Counted from the stretch's first letter, positions 43,248 to 53,540 are shown. The stretch: DNA of 64,000 bases from Polaribacter sejongensis (GCF_038024065.1 NZ_CP150667.1:1929501-1993500); one strand, 5' to 3'. Notes: generated from the sequence alone by a model not told the origin. Numbers and translations are program-made.

Positions 43248-43730
43248 TTATAAATACTTGCTATCAAAAGAAAAAGGCAATAATGAAAGTAGCGATTCTG
43301 TAACAACAACCTCACCTACTTCTCCCATAAAAAGGACTTGAAATGGTGATTTTTGATTGATTTCATATTCAGACAATGTTTGTCTACAAGCACCACAAGG
43401 TCCAATCGGCTTGTTTACGTTAGTTATTGTAGAACTTGCCGTAATTGCTAATTTTATAATTTTCATATCTGGATATTCAGAACCTGCTTTCCAAATAGCA
43501 ACTCTTTCTGCACACATACCAGAAGGATATGCAGCACTTTCTTGATTGTTTCCTAAAACAATTTCGCCATTGTCTAATAATAAAGCGGCACCAACATGAA
43601 ACTTAGAATATGGAGCATACGCTTTCTTTCTAGCTTCTATAGCTTTCTGCATTAAAAGAGTATCTTCTGCAGATAGTTCTGAAATATCATTATAGACTGT
43701 TGCTGATGTTGAAACTTCAATTTTTCTCAT
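43248..43730 (-). CDS. cdd: Cytidine deaminase
   Basis: 160 aa. Zinc-binding motifs CAERVAIW (CAE) and GPCGACRQTLSEY (PCGACRQ), plus FHVGAALLLDNGEIVLGNNQE. It converts cytidine and deoxycytidine to uridine forms in nucleotide salvage. Length fits homotetrameric Cdd. Upstream of it lies the porV terminator. Confidence 0.95.
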   Translation of the reverse strand: MRKIEVSTSATVYNDISELSAEDTLLMQKAIEARKKAYAPYSKFHVGAALLLDNGEIVLGNNQESAAYPSGMCAERVAIWKAGSEYPDMKIIKLAITASSTITNVNKPIGPCGACRQTLSEYEINQKSPFQVLFMGEVGEVVVTESLLSLLPFSFDSKYL

Positions 43731-43745
43731 AAAAATCTGTTCGTC

Positions 43746-43776
43746 AAAAAAAGCAGCCTTATTTGACTGCTTTTAA
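43746..43776 (-). terminator. Terminator after porV
   Basis: AAAAGCAG pairs with CTGCTTTT around a 10-nt loop, with seven T in minus-strand direction. 35 bp after the porV stop. Confidence 0.7.
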
Positions 43777-43810
43777 ATATTGTTATAAACTTACTAAAAA
43801 TAAATGACTT

Positions 43811-44956
43811 TTAATAATCATCAAAAACTTCTCCTAAATCAAATGATAATGAAAAACGTAATGAGTTTTCTAACGGATTATTTACATCTGAAGAATTAAT
43901 TAAATAAGATAAATCTACATTTAAAGCATTGGTTTTAAACCCACCACCTAAAGTAAAGTATTGTCTATTTCCTTTGTCTTGACTTTCATGAAAATAACCA
44001 CCTCTTAAAGCAAAAGCATTGTTGTATAAATATTCTGCACCAAAAGCATAGGTGAATTCTTGGATTTCTTCGCTAAATCCTCCTGGAGCATCTCCAAAAG
44101 ATTGAAAAATACCACTAACCCAACCAACATTATCATCTTCTCCTTCTACAATATTACCATCCGTATCTCTAATTGGTGGAGTAGGCACTAATAATTTTGT
44201 AAATTCTACGTTGGTAGAAATGGTATTGTAATCGTCTAATATAAAATCGAATCCACCACCTAACTTTAAGTTGGTAGGAATAAAATTTTCATTACCTGTT
44301 CCTGGGCTATAAGAAACCTTAGGGCCAATATTGGCTATATTAAATCCTAACCTGTAACGACCATTAAAATCTCCATAGTTTTCTTCAAAAGATTGGTAAT
44401 AACCAGAAATATCCACAGCAAAAGAATTTATAGGCTCTAATCCATTACCTGGAAACCCCAAATCTGAATGTATATATTTTAGAGAAACTCCCATTGAAAA
44501 AGTCTCACTCAACTTTAAAGAATACGCTCCGGTAAGTGCTAATTCATTTGGCTTAATAATACCATTTGACACAGGAAAACCTCTAGCATCAATATCCGTT
44601 AAGTCTATCTGACCTAAAGAGAAGTATTTTACAGAAGCTCCCCAAGCTGCTCTGTCACTAAATCTGTTTATATATGAGCCAGTTCCTGCAAAAATATCAT
44701 CTGTTAAATTACGTAACCAAGGTGAATACGCAATACCTGCTTTTACTTGTCTATTACTAAACGTCATTTTCGCAGGATTATGAAAAAGCGAAAAAGCGTC
44801 TGCAGAAGTTGCCACACCAACATCTCCCATACCTGCTGCCCTAGCATCTGGTACAATTAATAAAAATGGTGTAGCTGTTGTAATAGAACTCTCTTGAGCT
44901 GCAAGTTTTACACTTATGAAAGCACAAAGTGCAATACAAATTCCTAATTTCTTCAT
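43811..44956 (-). CDS. porV: Type IX secretion system outer-membrane protein PorV
   Basis: 381 aa beta-barrel of the PorV/LptO type. A signal peptide ends KLAAQE, then ATPFLLIVPDARAAGMGDVG, a signature start of PorV, a FadL-like barrel and the end FSLSFDLGEV. It works with the PorU sortase to move T9SS cargo onto the cell surface. It is 43 bp after porU, the usual neighbour. Confidence 0.93.
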   Translation of the reverse strand: MKKLGICIALCAFISVKLAAQESSITTATPFLLIVPDARAAGMGDVGVATSADAFSLFHNPAKMTFSNRQVKAGIAYSPWLRNLTDDIFAGTGSYINRFSDRAAWGASVKYFSLGQIDLTDIDARGFPVSNGIIKPNELALTGAYSLKLSETFSMGVSLKYIHSDLGFPGNGLEPINSFAVDISGYYQSFEENYGDFNGRYRLGFNIANIGPKVSYSPGTGNENFIPTNLKLGGGFDFILDDYNTISTNVEFTKLLVPTPPIRDTDGNIVEGEDDNVGWVSGIFQSFGDAPGGFSEEIQEFTYAFGAEYLYNNAFALRGGYFHESQDKGNRQYFTLGGGFKTNALNVDLSYLINSSDVNNPLENSLRFSLSFDLGEVFDDY

Positions 44957-44999
44957 TTGATTTCTTTATTCTGATTTTAATTTGACAAATATCTAATTT

Positions 45000-47900
45000 T
45001 TATTGAAGTATTACTAATTTTTCATATTTCTCTGAAATAAGGTTACTTGAGGTTGCTTTCACTTTTAATTTATAAACATACACTCCTTTTCCAATTTTAT
45101 TTCCAAAATCGTCTAAACCATTCCAAGAAACACTTCTTACCAACGTTTCTGCATTGGGTATATTTTGGTTAATCGTTTTTACTAATTTACCAGAAATCGT
45201 AAAAATCTGTACTTGCACATCTAAACTCTCATTTGGTTTGTTATGGTTAAACCAAAACTCGGTATAATTAACAAACGGATTTGGATAGTTTAATACATTT
45301 TCTAAATTTAAGATAGCATCACTAACAACCACAAAGTTTAACGTTAATTCAGATGAATTATTATAAGTGTCCCAGGCTTTTATTTTTAAAGTATGAGGTC
45401 CCACCTCTAAATCCCTTAATTTATAGGTAACTTTTCCTTTTGTAAAATCGTCTAATTCGGTTTCATAAAAGTCATTTAAGATAATTGGGTTGGTAGTATC
45501 TCCATCTAAAACTCCTACAATATCATGATCTACTGCTGTAATAGAAGTGTTAATTCCGCTTGCATCAACTAAAACAGCCACTAAACTAGGGGAAGCATTG
45601 GTGTTTCCCCCATCTATAAAAGACTCATCATTCATATAGAGCTTTATTTCTGGTCCCACCGTATCATCTGGTGCATTATCATTGATTCCCCCAACAATTA
45701 CATCAAAATTGGCACCTGCTTTATCTAAAACTCCATTTTCCGCATAAAAACTTATTTTACCTTTTCCGTAGGCGATCTTAATATCTTTAGGAACAATAAA
45801 ATCGAATTTAAAAACACCATTTGTTACGGTAGATTTACCGCTAAACAACTTACTATCTTGTGTATCAAAAGGAACTTTACTTCCGTTACCATCATTTGCT
45901 AAGGTGGTTTTCTCTATTACTTTATCGTACACAACCGTAGATAGAGAACCGTTAAAATCGGTTAAGATAGCATCAGAATCATCCACTACAACACCTTCAA
46001 AACTTACCCTAGACAATGCTTTTAAAGTATCTATAGAACTTGTTATCTCTTTTTCATTCATTTTAGTAATACGCACATTAGGTCTTGGTATTGCCAATTT
46101 CATTGCTGGATCTCCAAATGAAAATATAAAGAATTTTTGAGAGCTAGAAGACCTATTTTTAGCAACAGTTAAAGCCTCAGCAATAGATAAATTATCAGGA
46201 ATACTTGCATCTCCATACTCTAACAAAATTTTGATTAAATCTTCATTAAACGTTTGTCCGGTACTAATATAAACCTCTCTAGTTGTGGTAATCATACTAG
46301 CTGCACCACCACTGGTGTTCCATAAAGTAAGCTCACCCGCAGTAACTCTATTCGGATTATCGAATCTAGAAAAATCACAAGTAATTGTTATTAAAAGAGG
46401 TAGTGTATTAGGGTTATTAAAACCTTGTATTTGAGCTTTATCTAAAATCTTTTCTTCTGCAAAACCATCTTCTCCTCCATGACCAAAATAATCAAATATT
46501 AAGGTTCCTTTTTCGATAGCATTGGTAATGGCTTCATTTACTTCAGGATATCGTTCTCCACCCGATGAGTTTTCTTGCACAAAAGCATCCGCATAAATTT
46601 TATTAATATTAAAACTAGGTTTATTCGTTTTTATAGACTCTGCAATTCTATCTAAACCTGGTTGCAAAGACGCATCGCTAGAAGGGTTATCTATATCATC
46701 TGCCAACATAGTAATCGTATTACGCCAATCACCTAAAGAACTTTTATCATAATAAGACAAAATTTTATTTACCACATCTTTGGCTTGCGTTAAAGTAGAA
46801 ACCGGAATTCTACTTGATGCAACATCTATTTGATCACTAGTATTCATGCCTCCATCAGAATTACCTAGCATAACAAAAAAATCATCCGTTACCCAAGAGG
46901 TCGCTAAATTAAAGCTTACATCAGACAATTTTATAGGTACAATATTATTATTTCCTGTAATTCTATCTTTATAATCATAAGAAGCATCACCAAAAAAGCA
47001 CACGTACTTTAGTTTTGTTTCTTCGGATGAGTTTGTCATATAAAAATGTCTTAGAAAATCTCTAATTCCGGTAATATCTTTTGATCCTGAAGAAAACTCA
47101 TTATAGATATCATCTAAAATAATTACTTTGGTAGTGAGTCCAGAATTTTCTTGATGATAATCTGCCAATCTTTGGGCTTCACTAGAAAGTTCCGTATTGG
47201 TAATTACAATATAATTAAGGTCTTTTAAAGCATGTAGATTTTGGTTTGCAACTCGTCCATTTTGCAATGCTTTAGGTGTATAATAATCATTCTGATTCAA
47301 TACTTGATATTCCTCTAGCGTTCCTCCATCAGCAATAAAAGTAAAACTATTGTCCGTACTATTATTTTGAATTGTTTTAGGAGCTACATGATCTGACACG
47401 TCCCAAACTTGAAAAATAGTTGAACTATTTTCAATTCGATATTCCACAGCACCTACTGAATTTGCTTGTTCAAAACTTCTAAAAGAAAATTGATTCGCAG
47501 CTGAAATCAGTTCTTTTTTACCTACAATTTCAATATAATCTAAAAAGGCTGTTGCAGATGGGTTTCCGTTGTTATTATAGGTAATAGAAATATCTAAAAT
47601 ATCTGCTGAATTTACAATATTCCCTGTTCTTTCAGAAGTTTTTGCTTTAACGGTAGTATTTGCTGGCGAAAAATTAAGACTATAAAGGTCTTGTCCGTTC
47701 ACATTTACTGCCATTGAAGAAGAGGAGATAGATGTAGAAACACCTCTAACAGCAACTGATATATTTGCTCCAGAAACCGCATTGGGAAAAGGTATTTTAA
47801 AATTCTGTGTATTTTCTATATTAAAATCTGTATTGGAAAACCATTGAGTACCTGCAGCAATTAAGTTTCTTTCCTCCTTTTCATAAAAAGTATAATCGTC

Positions 47901-48401
47901 AAAAATCGTAATTTGTTTGGTAGCAGTGGTTGTTATTGGCGTCTTTTCTTGAATCCGTTTTCCATCATTGTTAGACACAGTGATAAAGTAATATGCTTCA
48001 TCCGAATAAATATTTTGCCTATGTTTTATGTTGCTAGCATCTGTACCTTCCCAATCATGTGGTCCTTGCGCATAAAAAAGGATATAATCATTCGCATCAA
48101 AAGAACCATCATCTTCCCCTTCAATATAAATGGCATTTTCTTGTAAATCCGTAAATCTAACATCAGAATTTAAAACCGGTAACATGGCGCCACCATTTCC
48201 ATAAATGCTTATTTTCTTAGGATTTAATCCATTTGTAGAGATTCCTATTTGTTGTAATAAGCTTCTATCTATTTTAAAAACGCCTGTAGTATCCACAGAA
48301 AATTTAAACCAGTCTCCTGTAGAAAGTACAGAATTAGTGGTCTGAGCAGAAATTACTTGAACTAAAAAAATAAAAAAAAGGGGTAAATATTGTTTTTTCA
48401 T
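45000..48401 (-). CDS. porU: Type IX secretion system sortase PorU
   Basis: 1133 aa from ATG 48401; the longer TTG start at 48422 would spoil the signal peptide. A gingipain-like C25 domain has catalytic His in FDYFGHGGEDGF and Cys in LITITCDFSRFDNP. PorU removes the C-terminal signal of T9SS cargo and links it to the surface. The end (NYPNPFVNYTEFWFNH, then KIGKGVYVYKLKV) is itself a T9SS type A-like sorting domain. Divergent from gldJ, upstream of porV, as is common in flavobacteria. Confidence 0.94.
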   Translation of the reverse strand: MKKQYLPLFFIFLVQVISAQTTNSVLSTGDWFKFSVDTTGVFKIDRSLLQQIGISTNGLNPKKISIYGNGGAMLPVLNSDVRFTDLQENAIYIEGEDDGSFDANDYILFYAQGPHDWEGTDASNIKHRQNIYSDEAYYFITVSNNDGKRIQEKTPITTTATKQITIFDDYTFYEKEERNLIAAGTQWFSNTDFNIENTQNFKIPFPNAVSGANISVAVRGVSTSISSSSMAVNVNGQDLYSLNFSPANTTVKAKTSERTGNIVNSADILDISITYNNNGNPSATAFLDYIEIVGKKELISAANQFSFRSFEQANSVGAVEYRIENSSTIFQVWDVSDHVAPKTIQNNSTDNSFTFIADGGTLEEYQVLNQNDYYTPKALQNGRVANQNLHALKDLNYIVITNTELSSEAQRLADYHQENSGLTTKVIILDDIYNEFSSGSKDITGIRDFLRHFYMTNSSEETKLKYVCFFGDASYDYKDRITGNNNIVPIKLSDVSFNLATSWVTDDFFVMLGNSDGGMNTSDQIDVASSRIPVSTLTQAKDVVNKILSYYDKSSLGDWRNTITMLADDIDNPSSDASLQPGLDRIAESIKTNKPSFNINKIYADAFVQENSSGGERYPEVNEAITNAIEKGTLIFDYFGHGGEDGFAEEKILDKAQIQGFNNPNTLPLLITITCDFSRFDNPNRVTAGELTLWNTSGGAASMITTTREVYISTGQTFNEDLIKILLEYGDASIPDNLSIAEALTVAKNRSSSSQKFFIFSFGDPAMKLAIPRPNVRITKMNEKEITSSIDTLKALSRVSFEGVVVDDSDAILTDFNGSLSTVVYDKVIEKTTLANDGNGSKVPFDTQDSKLFSGKSTVTNGVFKFDFIVPKDIKIAYGKGKISFYAENGVLDKAGANFDVIVGGINDNAPDDTVGPEIKLYMNDESFIDGGNTNASPSLVAVLVDASGINTSITAVDHDIVGVLDGDTTNPIILNDFYETELDDFTKGKVTYKLRDLEVGPHTLKIKAWDTYNNSSELTLNFVVVSDAILNLENVLNYPNPFVNYTEFWFNHNKPNESLDVQVQIFTISGKLVKTINQNIPNAETLVRSVSWNGLDDFGNKIGKGVYVYKLKVKATSSNLISEKYEKLVILQ

Positions 48402-48532
48402 AATAGTATTCAAATAACGCAAATAATTTAGAGATATTTTAAGTCTTACAAAGATAAATTATACTAAATTTAAAAAGCAATCGTTTAATTAAATGTGGCA
48501 ATAAAAATGCAGCGTTAAATTTTCTCTTTTAC

Positions 48533-48562
48533 TTGTATGAATGTAGAATTATTGTAAATTGC
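48533..48562 (+). promoter_or_regulatory. Possible promoter of gldJ (TTG-N19-TAAATTGC)
   Basis: TTG at 48533-48535, 19-bp spacer, TAAATTGC at 48555-48562, a partial match to TAnnTTTG. It lies 42 bp before the gldJ ATG. Moderate fit only. Confidence 0.3.
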
Positions 48563-48603
48563 ATCGCTATAATAAAAACCTTAAACTAATTTTTAATTAG
48601 GAA

Positions 48604-50277
48604 ATGAGAAACGTATTAAAAATATCTTTAGTTGTACTATCAGCCTTAACCTTGGCTAGTTGCAGTAAATCAACTTCAGGAAAATCGACACTTACAGGAT
48701 TGCCTTTTAACAGTTCTAAGTATGGTAACTATATAAGAGGAAGTGAAACTGCCGGACAAGAAATTCCTTTAGGAATGGTTGCTATTGAAGGTGGTTCGTT
48801 TACAATGGGACAAGTACAAGATGACGTTATGTTTGATTGGAATACAACTCCTAAAAAAATGCACATCCGTTCTTTTTATATGGATGAGACCGAAGTTACC
48901 AATTCTGAGTACTTTTTATATGTACAGAATACAAAAGATGTTTTTCCTCCTTCAGAAGAAAAATACAAACACATTTATAACTCTGTTTTACCAGATACTT
49001 TAGTATGGAGAAAGAGTTTAGGTAATACAGATATTTTATCTGAAAATTACTTAAGACACCCAGCATATTCAGATTATCCGGTAGTTGGTGTTAGTTGGTT
49101 ACAAGCTAACCAATACTGTAAATGGCGTACCAATGCTGTTAACTTAAAAAAGTTAATAGATAAAGGATATGTTAAAAATATTTTTGAAAACGATAGTATT
49201 AGAAACTTTTTTGATACCGATGTTTTCTTAGCTGATTCTGATAATCTTTTTGATGGAGATTCTACCATCTACAGAAGAGGTATTAGAACAGGTGGTTCTG
49301 CTAAAGGAGGTAGAGATGCTTTTCAGGGTAGAAAAATAACACAAGCAGACGGTGTTTTAAGTCAGAAATACAGATTGCCTACAGAAGCAGAATGGGAATT
49401 TGCTGCTAAAGCGAATATTGAAAATAGAGAATACAACAATATTAGAGGTAGAAAAAAATATGCTTGGGATGGTAAATATTCTAGAGAAACAAGCAAAAGA
49501 CATAAAGGAGACCAAATGGCTAACTTTAAACAAGGAAAAGGTAACTATAGTGGTTTGTCTGGTTGGAGTTCTGATGGTTCAGACATTCCTATTAAAGTAA
49601 AATCATATCCACCAAATGCATTCGGATTGTATGATATGTCTGGAAACGTTGCAGAATGGGTCGCTGATGTTTACAGACCTATTATTGATAGTGAAGCAAA
49701 CGATTTTAATTATTTTAGAGGTAATATTTTCACTAAAAAGATGATTGATAAAGATGGTAAAGTTGTTATTGTGAATAGCAATAGTAACGCAGAAGTAGAA
49801 TATGATACTTTACCGAATGGCATCATAACTCCAAAACAATTACCTGGAACTATTAAATACATTCCAATTACGAAAAACGATGCTACCTTAAGAAGAAACT
49901 TTTCTGTTTCGGACAATACAGATATAGGTGATGGCGACTTAAACTCTTCTAGATTCTATGAAGATGAACAAGACCAGTTTGGTTCTAAACCAAGTATGTA
50001 CAACTCTCCTAAAAACCCAACGAAGGAAATAGATCCAGAAACGGGTAGAGAGATTTCAGTAAATGACGATCAAAAAAGAACTACTTTAATTAGTAACAGA
50101 ACAAGAGTATACAAAGGTGGTGCTTGGTCTGATAGAGAATATTGGTTAGATCCAGCTCAAAGAAGATACTTGCCAGAATATATGGCAACAAATTTTATTG
50201 GTTTTAGATGTGTTACAGACAAGGTAGGTCCTATGTCTTCATCTAACAACAAGAAAGCAAGAAATTCAGCGAGATAA
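48604..50277 (+). CDS. gldJ: Gliding motility lipoprotein GldJ
   Basis: 557 aa. Lipoprotein leader ending LASC, then an FGE-sulfatase-like fold (GMVAIEGGSFTMG, DETEVTNSEYFLYVQ, YRLPTEAEWEFAAKAN, GLYDMSGNVAEWVAD, IGFRCVTD). The end KGGAWSDREYWLDPAQRR lacks the CxxxxC pair of true formylglycine-generating enzymes, so it is a structural member of the gliding/T9SS motor complex with GldK, not an activator of sulfatases. Divergent from porU. Confidence 0.95.
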   Translation: MRNVLKISLVVLSALTLASCSKSTSGKSTLTGLPFNSSKYGNYIRGSETAGQEIPLGMVAIEGGSFTMGQVQDDVMFDWNTTPKKMHIRSFYMDETEVTNSEYFLYVQNTKDVFPPSEEKYKHIYNSVLPDTLVWRKSLGNTDILSENYLRHPAYSDYPVVGVSWLQANQYCKWRTNAVNLKKLIDKGYVKNIFENDSIRNFFDTDVFLADSDNLFDGDSTIYRRGIRTGGSAKGGRDAFQGRKITQADGVLSQKYRLPTEAEWEFAAKANIENREYNNIRGRKKYAWDGKYSRETSKRHKGDQMANFKQGKGNYSGLSGWSSDGSDIPIKVKSYPPNAFGLYDMSGNVAEWVADVYRPIIDSEANDFNYFRGNIFTKKMIDKDGKVVIVNSNSNAEVEYDTLPNGIITPKQLPGTIKYIPITKNDATLRRNFSVSDNTDIGDGDLNSSRFYEDEQDQFGSKPSMYNSPKNPTKEIDPETGREISVNDDQKRTTLISNRTRVYKGGAWSDREYWLDPAQRRYLPEYMATNFIGFRCVTDKVGPMSSSNNKKARNSAR

Positions 50278-50299
50278 TACACTATTTATTAAAGAACAC

Positions 50300-50333
50300 A
50301 ACCTCACTGTATGTATTACAGTGAGGTTTTTTT
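50300..50333 (+). terminator. Terminator between gldJ and murF
   Basis: AACCTCACTGTA pairs with TACAGTGAGGTT around TGTAT, followed by T7. It ends about 12 bp before the murF ATG, so murF probably has its own signals or depends on readthrough. Confidence 0.8.
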
Positions 50334-50344
50334 ATTTTTAAAAG

Positions 50345-51601
50345 ATGAAAACCGAAGACATTTACCAATTATATACCAAACATTTTCTTGTAGATACAGA
50401 CACCAGAACTATTAGAAAAAACACTATTTTCTTCGCCTTAAAAGGCGATAATTTTAATGGAAATGCATTTGCTGCAGAAGCACTAAAGCAAGGTGCTTCT
50501 TATGCTATTGTAGATGAAGAAAAATATAATAACCACTCTAATATTATTTTGGTTGATGATGTTTTAGAAACGTTACAAGAATTGGCAAAACACCACAGAA
50601 AAACGTTAAACATTCCTATTATTGGACTAACTGGTAGTAACGGTAAAACAACAACCAAAGAATTGATTAACGCTGTTTTATCTACAACCTATAAAACGAG
50701 TGCCACCAAAGGAAATTTAAACAACCATATTGGAGTGCCACTTACACTACTCTCTATGACGCCTAAAACTGAAATAGGCATTGTAGAAATGGGCGCAAAT
50801 CATAAAAAAGAGATTGCCTTTCTGTGTACTATTTGTAATCCTGATTTTGGTTATATCACCAATTTTGGAAAAGCACATTTAGAAGGTTTTGGCGGAATTG
50901 AAGGCGTTATAGAAGCTAAAAGTGAGTTATACACCTATTTAAAAGAGCATAATAAGACTGCCTTTATAAACCCACAAGATTTATTACAAGTAGAAAAAAC
51001 AAAGGATATAGAATCTATTCCGTTTCTAGAAGGTTTGCAATTTATGGAGGTAAATCCGTTTGCAAAATTAGCTTTAAATTCTAATGAAATACAAAGTAAT
51101 CTTATCGGGAAATACAATTATACAAACATTGCAGTTGCTTGCACCATTGGGGATCATTTTAAGGTTTCTAATCAAGAAATAAAAGCTGGAATAGAAAACT
51201 ATATCCCAGAAAACAATCGTTCGCAAATCATTAAAAAAACAACGAATACCATTATTTTAGATGCTTATAACGCGAATCCTACGAGCATGAAAGCTGCCTT
51301 AGAAAATTTTGAAGAAATTAAAGCAAAAAGTAAAACCGTTATTTTGGGTGATATGTTCGAGTTGGGAAAAACGAGCTTAGAAGAACATCAAAGTATTGTA
51401 GACTTCGTAGAAAATCTACATTTTGACCATTGCTTTTTTGTTGGAGAAAATTTTTATCAAACTAAAAAGAAGAACTCTTTATTTAAAACGTTTGAAGACT
51501 TGTTAAGCCATCTAAAAAACAATCCTCTTAAACATCAATCAATTCTGATTAAAGGTTCAAGAGGAATGCGTTTAGAAAGACTGTTAGATATTCTTAGTTG
51601 A
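50345..51601 (+). CDS. murF: UDP-N-acetylmuramoyl-tripeptide-D-alanyl-D-alanine ligase
   Basis: 418 aa. Three-domain Mur ligase: NTIFFALKGDNFNGNAFA at the N-terminus, ATP loop LTGSNGKTTTKELINA, SATKGNLNNHIGVPLTLL, EMGANHKKEI, and ILDAYNANPTSM late. It adds D-Ala-D-Ala to the peptidoglycan precursor, essential for wall synthesis. Short for MurF (usually about 450) but complete at both ends. Confidence 0.95.
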   Translation: MKTEDIYQLYTKHFLVDTDTRTIRKNTIFFALKGDNFNGNAFAAEALKQGASYAIVDEEKYNNHSNIILVDDVLETLQELAKHHRKTLNIPIIGLTGSNGKTTTKELINAVLSTTYKTSATKGNLNNHIGVPLTLLSMTPKTEIGIVEMGANHKKEIAFLCTICNPDFGYITNFGKAHLEGFGGIEGVIEAKSELYTYLKEHNKTAFINPQDLLQVEKTKDIESIPFLEGLQFMEVNPFAKLALNSNEIQSNLIGKYNYTNIAVACTIGDHFKVSNQEIKAGIENYIPENNRSQIIKKTTNTIILDAYNANPTSMKAALENFEEIKAKSKTVILGDMFELGKTSLEEHQSIVDFVENLHFDHCFFVGENFYQTKKKNSLFKTFEDLLSHLKNNPLKHQSILIKGSRGMRLERLLDILS

Positions 51602-51621
51602 TATTATTATCCAATAAAAAG

Positions 51622-51664
51622 ATACAAGACCGCTTCGCTTTTAAGAAACAAGAATCAAGACTAA
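51622..51664. repeat. Short intergenic repeat-like sequence
   Basis: GATACAAGACCGCTTCGCTTTTAAG... followed by AAACAAGAATCAAGAC. I recall such AAGAATCAAGA-type strings as scattered flavobacterial repeats; no second copy is present in this window, so support is weak. Confidence 0.3.
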
Positions 51665-51749
51665 ACCTAACTTTATTCTAAAAGAGTTATAATTTAGAAT
51701 ATTATGACTGCAATATCTCGATAAAAATATTTTTAATCGGACACTATTA

Positions 51750-52601
51750 TTATTTAATATTATTTCTATGATATTCTAATAAGTTATCAATAGGTCTTTG
51801 TATAACATCAGTTATTACTAGATTGTTTTTCCCTGCCATTTCTTCTAAGATATCTCTAAAGTAATGTGCTATAGATCCAATAAAGTAAATAGGTGTTTCT
51901 GCTGTTTTGTTGTATGGTAAAATTCTATATTTAAAAAACTCTTGAAAACCTGCTGTAATAATTTCTTTAATATATTTTTCTTCTTTAAAATCGAACATAA
52001 ATTTCGCAAAAGAAGCTAAGTACATATTTGGGTTTGGTTCTCTGTATAAATTTTTCTTAATATAATCTGGATCAAGATCAAACTCTTCTTTAAATTTCTC
52101 AGCAATTTCTACAGGCATATTGTTATAGAAATAATCAATAATCAATTTTTTACCAAAGTAATTACCACTTGCTTCATCCATTAAAATATATCCTAGAGAA
52201 GGTACTAACATCTCCATGTTCTTACCATCATAATAACAACTATTAGACCCCGTACCTAAAATACAAACTAAAGCAGGATCATTACCTGTTGCCGCGTAAA
52301 CAGCCGCTAACATATCTTCTGAAATAACTATTTTTGCATTCACAAAAATAGATTCTAAAATAGTTTTTAAAATCTGAATAGGTTTTGGAGTACCACACCC
52401 AGCTCCATAAAAATGAATCTCTTCTACATCATCTTTAACATTAATTAATTGAAACATGTTAATGATTCTGTTATAAAGTTCTTCTGCTGGAACTATAGCA
52501 GGATTTAAACCAAGTGTCCTTGTTCTAAAAGCCTCTTCCTTATTTTTATTTATAGCAATCCAGTCTGCTTTTGTAGAACCTCCATCTGCAATTAAAATCA
52601 T
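51750..52601 (-). CDS. BadF/BadG-type ATPase, N-acetylglucosamine kinase-like
   Basis: 283 aa ASKHA-fold kinase. LIADGGSTKADWIAI (phosphate 1 motif), GAGCGTPKPIQIL, CILGTGSNSCYYDGKN, and SLGYILMDEASGNYFGKKL. Resembles the mammalian N-acetylglucosamine kinase group common in Bacteroidota, which salvage amino sugars from wall turnover. The substrate is inferred. It is convergent with murF and divergent from the PHP phosphatase. Confidence 0.87.
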   Translation of the reverse strand: MILIADGGSTKADWIAINKNKEEAFRTRTLGLNPAIVPAEELYNRIINMFQLINVKDDVEEIHFYGAGCGTPKPIQILKTILESIFVNAKIVISEDMLAAVYAATGNDPALVCILGTGSNSCYYDGKNMEMLVPSLGYILMDEASGNYFGKKLIIDYFYNNMPVEIAEKFKEEFDLDPDYIKKNLYREPNPNMYLASFAKFMFDFKEEKYIKEIITAGFQEFFKYRILPYNKTAETPIYFIGSIAHYFRDILEEMAGKNNLVITDVIQRPIDNLLEYHRNNIK

Positions 52602-52732
52602 AATTATATTGTTTTACCCAAAGATATTACAACTAAAATTGATATACAATAGGAAATCAATATTCAATCGTTTTCGTATTAAATATTTTATTTTGATTGA
52701 GTATAACATTTATGAAACACGTTAAATTATTG

Positions 52733-52740
52733 TAAATTTG
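52733..52740 (+). promoter_or_regulatory. Promoter -7 box for the PHP-type phosphatase gene
   Basis: TAAATTTG, exact TAnnTTTG, 16 bp before the ATG at 52756. A start 7-8 bp later would leave a leader of under 10 nt. No clear -33 TTG is present. Confidence 0.45.
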
Positions 52741-52755
52741 TATTAAAATAATGAT

Positions 52756-53493
52756 ATGATCTTTTTTAAAAAGAAAGAAATTCCTTTAATCAATTTTTTT
52801 CCAGATAGTTTTGTAGATATTCATTCACATTTACTACCAGGAATAGATGATGGAGCAAAAAATATAGAAACCTCTATAGCATTAATCACTAAGATGCACT
52901 CTTATGGTATTAAAAACATCATCACAACACCTCATGTATTGGGAGACCTTTATCAAAACTCTTCGGATACTATAAAAGACAAACTTAGAGAAGTACAAGC
53001 AGCACTGCAAAGAAAAAATATTACAGATGTTACCATAAATGCAGCTGCAGAATACATGATGGATGAGCAGTTTTCTGAATTATTAGAAAAAAATGACATC
53101 CTTACAATAAAAGACAATTATGTTTTGGTAGAAATGTCTTATTTCAGTGCGCCTATCAATCTTTATGAAATTCTCTTTGAAATACAAGTCAAAGGTTATA
53201 AGCCCGTTTTAGCACATCCAGAACGCTATAGTTTTCTTCACAATGACTTTAACCATTATTATAAATTAAAAAAAGCAGGATGTATGTTTCAGTTAAATTT
53301 ATTATCCCTTACCGAGCAATATGGAAAAGGAGTGCAAAAAATTTCTGAAAAGATTTTAAAAGAAAATTTATATGATTTTGTTGGTACAGACACACATCAT
53401 AACAATCATTTAGAACTTCTAAAAAAGATAGGCACTAAAAAGAATTTAGAAAAAATTAAGCACCTCTTAGATAATAATAAAAAATTCATATAA
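52756..53493 (+). CDS. PHP-type protein-tyrosine phosphatase (CpsB/YwqE-like)
   Basis: 245 aa of the PHP fold: FVDIHSHLLPGIDDGAKNI, ITTPHVLGDLY, AAEYMMDEQF, PVLAHPERY and GTDTHHNNHLE, which together bind metal ions. CpsB/YwqE proteins dephosphorylate tyrosine autokinases of capsule synthesis. The likely partner, the autokinase with a Tyr-rich tail, is the convergent gene next door. The ATG at 52756 follows an exact -7 box; the ATG at 52751 gives a stop at once. Confidence 0.92.
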   Translation: MIFFKKKEIPLINFFPDSFVDIHSHLLPGIDDGAKNIETSIALITKMHSYGIKNIITTPHVLGDLYQNSSDTIKDKLREVQAALQRKNITDVTINAAAEYMMDEQFSELLEKNDILTIKDNYVLVEMSYFSAPINLYEILFEIQVKGYKPVLAHPERYSFLHNDFNHYYKLKKAGCMFQLNLLSLTEQYGKGVQKISEKILKENLYDFVGTDTHHNNHLELLKKIGTKKNLEKIKHLLDNNKKFI

Positions 53494-53499
53494 ATTAAC

Positions 53500-53529
53500 A
53501 AAAAAAGCATCCAAATGGATGCTTTTTTT
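53500..53529. terminator. Bidirectional terminator
   Basis: AAAAAAAGCATCC-AAAT-GGATGCTTTTTTT just after the phosphatase stop. The A-run at the left could also serve the convergent autokinase transcript. Confidence 0.8.
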
Positions 53530-53540
53530 ATATGAATCTC

